DNA of 9,761 nt from Candidatus Blautia equi (GTDB lineage Bacteria > Bacillota > Clostridia > Lachnospirales > Lachnospiraceae): the NCBI GenBank assembly GCA_018064695.1, contig JAGHUU010000275.1, positions 1 to 9,761 on the forward strand, given 5' to 3'. Both the position numbers and the translations under genes were made by a program. Shown piece by piece: positions 7,183 to 9,761 of the stretch. Below the pieces are notes generated by a model. That model worked only from the letters and a program-made list of their open reading frames with translations. It was not told where the DNA came from and did not search any database. Numbering within the stretch: position 1 is the stretch's first letter; every line of letters begins with the position of its first letter.

Positions 7183-7221
7183 ATCGGAGCATCCCTGTTT
7201 CTGCTTCACGGATGCCCCGAT
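7183..7221 (-). terminator. Stem-loop between yhcH-like gene and feoAB (terminator or leader attenuator)
   Basis: On the minus strand ATCGGGGCATCC (7210-7221) pairs fully with GGATGCTCCGAT (7183-7194): 12 pairs including one G-U, closing a 15-nt loop. The wobble pair becomes a mismatch on the plus strand, so the structure belongs to minus-strand RNA. It lies 26 nt past the yhcH-like stop and inside the predicted feoAB leader. Only a short TTTT follows (after ACTG), so strong intrinsic termination is doubtful; partial attenuation is an alternative. Confidence 0.55.
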
Positions 7222-7238
7222 CTTATTTTTCTTTTCTG

Positions 7239-7267
7239 ATTATAATATTATAATTTCACTTTCACCA
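7239..7267 (-). promoter_or_regulatory. Candidate feoAB promoter overlapping a 16-bp perfect AT palindrome
   Basis: ATTATAAT-ATTATAAT at 7239-7254 is its own reverse complement and contains two TATAAT boxes on the minus strand (7239-7244 and 7247-7252). With the first as -10, TGGTGA (7262-7267) is a weak -35 at 17 bp; transcription would begin near 7232. The palindrome spans the yhcH-like stop codon (7248-7250). It might be an operator for an iron regulator, but its even centre does not fit the 7-1-7 Fur box, and AT-rich promoters can be palindromic by chance. Confidence 0.45.
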
Positions 7268-7679
7268 CGATCTTACGAACAGGGGATGGCTCGCCAACTG
7301 CTCTGCCCGGTCTGTGGGCATTTTCAGGATAAAGAACTGCATATCCTCCGTCGGTAAGGATCATCTGCATCATGCATGCAGGAGCTTTCCAGAAGGCTAC
7401 ATCCTTCTCCGCATTATATGGTTCCTCTGCTTCCAGACCTTCGGTTGCAACGATGTCCAGTCTCTCCTCTCCCTTAAGGACCCACTGGATGTCGGCATAC
7501 TGCTCATGGGATTCCAGGCGGCAGGCTTCCACAGGTTTTGTATTATAAGACTGAACCATATAATACCAGTCATCGGCCTCTCTGTAAGTTCCTACCTCAA
7601 GGCTGTCCAGGTCTTTGGCTTTCAGGCAGGCCATGATCTCTGCAATTCTGGTATCCATATCTTTTCCGCATGTACACAT
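7248..7679 (-). CDS. YhcH/YjgK/YiaL family (DUF386) cupin-like protein
   Basis: A 143-residue soluble cytoplasmic protein of the YhcH/YjgK/YiaL family, a cupin-like beta-sandwich. E. coli YhcH (NanQ) acts in sialic acid use as an anomerase and YjgK (TabA) is linked to biofilm; which role applies here is unknown. Family signatures are YYMVQSYNTKP (39-49), ESHEQYADIQWVLKGEE (56-72, with likely metal-binding E56 and H58), YPENAHRPG (117-125, H122) and a C-terminal VRKIVVKV (134-141). The N-terminus, MCTCGKDMD, is Cys-rich and not typical of the family. The ATG at 7677-7679 is chosen for GGGAGGG at 7687-7693; a longer in-frame start ending at 7742 would overlap the promoter. There are no sugar-catabolic neighbours. 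It sits directly upstream of feoAB in the same direction, 85 bp away, so partial co-transcription is possible. Confidence 0.85.
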   Translation of the reverse strand: MCTCGKDMDTRIAEIMACLKAKDLDSLEVGTYREADDWYYMVQSYNTKPVEACRLESHEQYADIQWVLKGEERLDIVATEGLEAEEPYNAEKDVAFWKAPACMMQMILTDGGYAVLYPENAHRPGRAVGEPSPVRKIVVKVKL

Positions 7680-7699
7680 ATCGATTCCCTCCCAGGTGT

Positions 7700-7719
7700 T
7701 AGTTTGTGTAAACACACTA
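7700..7719. promoter_or_regulatory. Imperfect 20-bp palindrome over the yhcH-like promoter start (candidate operator)
   Basis: The plus strand reads TAGTTTGTGTAAACACACTA, symmetric at 16 of 20 positions (TAGT-n-TGT-n-TA-n-ACA-n-ACTA). It covers the -10 hexamer through about +8 of the yhcH-like promoter, the position expected of a repressor site. GntR- or LacI-type regulators bind operators of this general form, but the regulator is not identifiable and no regulator gene is in the window. Confidence 0.45.
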
Positions 7720-7742
7720 GCACAGCCCCTCTCTCCTGTCAA
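7714..7742 (-). promoter_or_regulatory. Promoter of the yhcH-like gene
   Basis: The minus strand has a perfect TTGACA (7737-7742), a 17-bp purine-rich spacer (GGAGAGAGGGGCTGTGC) and TAGTGT (7714-7719). The TGC before the -10 acts as an extended element and may compensate for the imperfect hexamer. Transcription should begin near 7707, about 28 nt before the ATG. Confidence 0.75.
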
Positions 7743-7800
7743 GTTCTTTCTCCTCCGCTAATTTTTCGTACTATTTTTATATCTTATATGGGAAAAGAGA

Positions 7801-7829
7801 TTGAACTCCCGTTGCTTCCATGGTATTTT
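7801..7829 (+). promoter_or_regulatory. Promoter of the dlt operon
   Basis: TTGAAC (7801-7806), a 17-bp spacer ending in TGG, and TATTTT (7824-7829) form a reasonable extended -10 sigma-A promoter. Transcription should begin near 7836, a leader of about 38 nt. That leaves no room for a dltX-type small ORF before dltA. It is divergent from the yhcH-like promoter, with 58 bp between the two -35 elements. Confidence 0.65.
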
Positions 7830-7861
7830 ATTTAGCGATGTCATGAACCTAACGGAATAAC

Positions 7862-7876
7862 GAGGTGAATCAATTG
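7862..7876 (+). promoter_or_regulatory. Ribosome binding site that selects a TTG start for dltA
   Basis: GAGGTGA at 7862-7868 is the only Shine-Dalgarno match. The in-frame GTG at 7865-7867 lies inside it and so cannot be served by it. The TTG at 7874-7876 stands 5 nt after GAGGTGA (8 nt after GAGG), ideal spacing. The three-residue longer form is therefore unlikely. Confidence 0.75.
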
Positions 7877-9388
7877 AATATATTAGAAAAGATCAGAAAT
7901 TATGCTGAACTTTTTCCCGGAAGGATCGCAGTTCGATCCGGTGAGGACTCTCTGACATATGAAGAACTCTGGAGCGCTTCCGACCGCATAGCCTCCTGGC
8001 TCCTTGCAAATAATCCGGATCCCGGAGAACCCATCCCGGTCTACGGCCACAAGCATCCCTTTATGCTGGCTGCATTCCTCGGCTGCGTGAAGGCGGGCTG
8101 TGCTTACTGCCCCATTGACCTCTCCGTGCCGGATGGACGTGTCAGCGCCATTCTTCATACCCTGACCTCCCGCCTGGTGCTCACAACAGAGGAGCTCCGC
8201 GCCGACGCATCAGGAAAACAGGTACTGGATCTTACCTTCCTTCAGGAGATTCCGGCAGATCCTTCTGCCCCTCTCCCATCCCCGGATAACTGGGTAAAAG
8301 GAGAATCTACATATTATATAATCTTTACTTCCGGAAGCACCGGCACACCTAAGGGCGTGCAGATCTCCGCAGACTGCTTAAACAACTATCTGGACTGGTC
8401 CACCGGCCTCTCCGGCTGCACAGATGGGGAGGAAGCCGTTTATTTAAATCAGGCTCCTTTCTCCTTTGACCTCTCTGTCATGGACCTGTACACCTGCCTG
8501 GCCACCGGCGGAACCTTATTCTGCCTGAAAAAATCCGTGCAGGGCGATTACACCGCACTGATCCAGGCCCTTGGCGAGTCCCACGCAAAAGTATGGGTAT
8601 CCACCCCTTCCTTTGCGGATATGTGTCTCTCTGAAAAGAAGTATACGGAGGAACTGCTGCCTGAGCTTAGAACCTTCCTGTTCTGCGGCGAGGCTCTTGG
8701 AAACCGTACCGTGAAAAAGCTGCAGGAGCGCTTCCCGCTGGCAAAAGTTTACAACACTTACGGCCCAACGGAATCCACCGTGGCTGTCACAGAAGTTCTG
8801 GTTACCCCGGAATTAAACGAGGCTGAAAACCCGCTCCCTGTGGGAAAAGCCAAACCCGGCACCTTTCTGCAGATTATAGATGAGAACGGCAATGTGCTCC
8901 CGGATAACGAAAAGGGTGAGATCATCATCCTTGGAAATACCGTCTCCACAGGATATTATCTGTCCCCGGCCCTCACAGAGAAAGCCTTCTTTGTGACAGC
9001 GGACGGCACCAGAGGATACCACACCGGAGACAAGGGCTATCTGTCAGACGGCATGCTTTACTATTGCGGCCGCATCGACCTTCAGATCAAGCTTCACGGC
9101 TACCGCATAGAGCTTGAGGATATCGAGAGCAACCTCCGAAAGCTCCCGCAGCTGGAGCATGCAGTGGTCCTTCCAAACGAGCGCGGCGGAAAAGTGAGCA
9201 GCCTCACCGCCTACGTGGTGGAAAAAGAAAAACCGGAGGATGAAAAAGCAGAGACTGCTGCCCTAAAGGCACAGCTGGCGGAGTTCCTCCCCGACTATAT
9301 GATCCCAAAGAAATTCGTATTTCTGGATCAGATGCCCATGACTAACAACGGAAAGGCAGACCGCAAGCGTCTTGGTGAACTGAAATGA
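7874..9388 (+). CDS. dltA: D-alanine--D-alanyl carrier protein ligase (DltA)
   Basis: Cytoplasmic adenylating enzyme that activates D-alanine with ATP and loads it on the phosphopantetheine of the carrier DltC, the first step in D-alanylation of teichoic acids. At 504 residues it has the usual DltA length. ANL-superfamily motifs are in order: P-loop FTSGSTGTPKG (151-161), the DltA-type FCGEALG (270-276) with a cysteine, NTYGPTEST (294-302), YHTGD (382-386), GRIDLQIKLHGYRIE (399-413) and the C-terminal catalytic lysine in NNGKADRKRL (K494). The presence of dltB directly after it separates DltA from generic NRPS adenylation domains. The start is the TTG at 7874, from the ribosome binding site position. 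Its TGA overlaps the dltB ATG by 4 bp (ATGA), implying translational coupling. The protein is cytosolic, with no signal or membrane segment. Confidence 0.95.
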   Translation: MNILEKIRNYAELFPGRIAVRSGEDSLTYEELWSASDRIASWLLANNPDPGEPIPVYGHKHPFMLAAFLGCVKAGCAYCPIDLSVPDGRVSAILHTLTSRLVLTTEELRADASGKQVLDLTFLQEIPADPSAPLPSPDNWVKGESTYYIIFTSGSTGTPKGVQISADCLNNYLDWSTGLSGCTDGEEAVYLNQAPFSFDLSVMDLYTCLATGGTLFCLKKSVQGDYTALIQALGESHAKVWVSTPSFADMCLSEKKYTEELLPELRTFLFCGEALGNRTVKKLQERFPLAKVYNTYGPTESTVAVTEVLVTPELNEAENPLPVGKAKPGTFLQIIDENGNVLPDNEKGEIIILGNTVSTGYYLSPALTEKAFFVTADGTRGYHTGDKGYLSDGMLYYCGRIDLQIKLHGYRIELEDIESNLRKLPQLEHAVVLPNERGGKVSSLTAYVVEKEKPEDEKAETAALKAQLAEFLPDYMIPKKFVFLDQMPMTNNGKADRKRLGELK

Positions 9389-9761
9389 GTTATTATGAAG
9401 GTTTGCCGTTTTATCTGGCGCTGCTTGTATTTCTTGCCATCGCACTGGTTCGGGGTACCCTGGAAAAGCCCCTTGGCAGATACGGACTCTTCGCCTCATT
9501 GGCCATCATGTTCTGCGTCTTTGCTGAAAATCCGGCGGAGCTCATCTACGTGCTGATCTTCTACGTGTGGTCCATGGCCCTCATCTTCGGCTATGCATCA
9601 CTCAGAAAAAAGAAAGGCCGCGATGCCAATATCTACCATTCCGCAGTGATCTTATCCATCCTGCCGCTGGCTATGAGCAAGATCTCCGGTGCCCTGCACT
9701 TTGGACTCTTTGCCTTCACGGGAATCTCCTATCTGAGCTTCCGCGTCATCCAGATCATCAT
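9385..9761 (+). CDS. dltB: Membrane-bound O-acyltransferase DltB, N-terminal part (cut by window edge)
   Basis: MBOAT-family membrane protein that, with DltC and DltD, passes D-alanine across the membrane to teichoic acid. Only 125 residues are visible; the family is about 400. Hydrophobic segments lie at about 7-23, 34-47, 51-71, 86-98 and from 105. FTGISYLSFRVIQII (111-125) matches the conserved DltB GISYxTFR segment. The ATG at 9385-9387 overlaps the dltA TGA; a weak GGTGA (9374-9378) lies 6 nt upstream, so expression probably relies on coupling to dltA. dltC and dltD would be expected just beyond the right edge. Confidence 0.92.
   Translation, partial: MSYYEGLPFYLALLVFLAIALVRGTLEKPLGRYGLFASLAIMFCVFAENPAELIYVLIFYVWSMALIFGYASLRKKKGRDANIYHSAVILSILPLAMSKISGALHFGLFAFTGISYLSFRVIQII

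Noticed and set aside
7163..7238. Fe2+-sensing czcD/NiCo-class riboswitch in the feoAB leader
   Set aside because: Such riboswitches occur ahead of some clostridial feoB genes, but this leader is only about 70 nt and holds one simple stem-loop rather than a four-way junction.
7314..7835. 173-residue plus-strand frame across the yhcH-like gene and the dlt promoter region
   Set aside because: It is antisense to a gene with strong family motifs, has no ribosome binding site, and would run through the divergent promoters.
7743..7873. dltX small ORF upstream of dltA
   Set aside because: The predicted dlt transcript has only about 38 nt before dltA, and no short ORF with a ribosome binding site is visible there.
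1..9761. Mobile element, CRISPR array, prophage or defence island
   Set aside because: No transposase, integrase, phage or nuclease motif, no terminal inverted repeats and no spaced direct repeats were seen; all genes fit chromosomal backbone functions.

Overview
The window looks like a chromosomal segment of a low-to-mid GC Gram-positive bacterium, most likely a Clostridia/Lachnospiraceae-type Firmicute. This is inferred from the start of a dlt (teichoic-acid D-alanylation) operon, strong GGAGG-type ribosome binding sites, sigma-A promoters with 17-bp spacers and extended -10 elements, a FeoA-FeoB fusion, and a DUF362 ferredoxin-like protein of a kind common in anaerobic clostridia. No phage, insertion sequence, CRISPR array, rRNA or tRNA is visible. 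Every gene reads as ordinary chromosomal backbone.

Left region (1-3488, all minus strand). The window opens inside the N-terminal 381 residues of a secreted family-5 (peptide/nickel/oligosaccharide type) ABC-transporter solute-binding protein (complement of 1-1144). Its 337-bp AT-rich upstream region holds a promoter, a hairpin at the predicted 5' end of the mRNA and upstream palindromes. Before it lies a ZIP-family metal transporter (complement of 1482-2216) with its own consensus promoter and a terminator, and before that an ArsB/NhaD/SLC13-type permease (complement of 2319-3422) driven by a strong promoter.

Middle region (3489-7254). Divergent from the permease is a plus-strand DUF362 protein with two 4Fe-4S motifs (3588-4706). 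It is preceded by an extended -10 promoter with a very short leader, and its codon use suggests high expression. It converges on the 783-residue FeoA-FeoB ferrous-iron importer (complement of 4811-7162) across a shared bidirectional terminator. The feo promoter region carries a 16-bp perfect AT palindrome, and its leader contains a 12-bp stem-loop.

Right region (7248-9761). Upstream of feoAB is a small YhcH/YjgK/YiaL-family protein (complement of 7248-7679). Divergent from it is the dlt operon: dltA (7874-9388, probable TTG start) overlaps dltB (from 9385, cut by the window edge) by 4 bp.

Taken together this is a metal-handling neighbourhood (ZIP transporter, ion permease, abundant Fe-S protein, ferrous iron importer) beside sugar/peptide uptake and envelope genes. 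I see no convincing new multi-gene system. The points worth a second look are the ZIP metal-site substitution, the non-lipidated solute-binding protein, the leader and operator structures of feoAB and yhcH, and two near-identical promoter cores.
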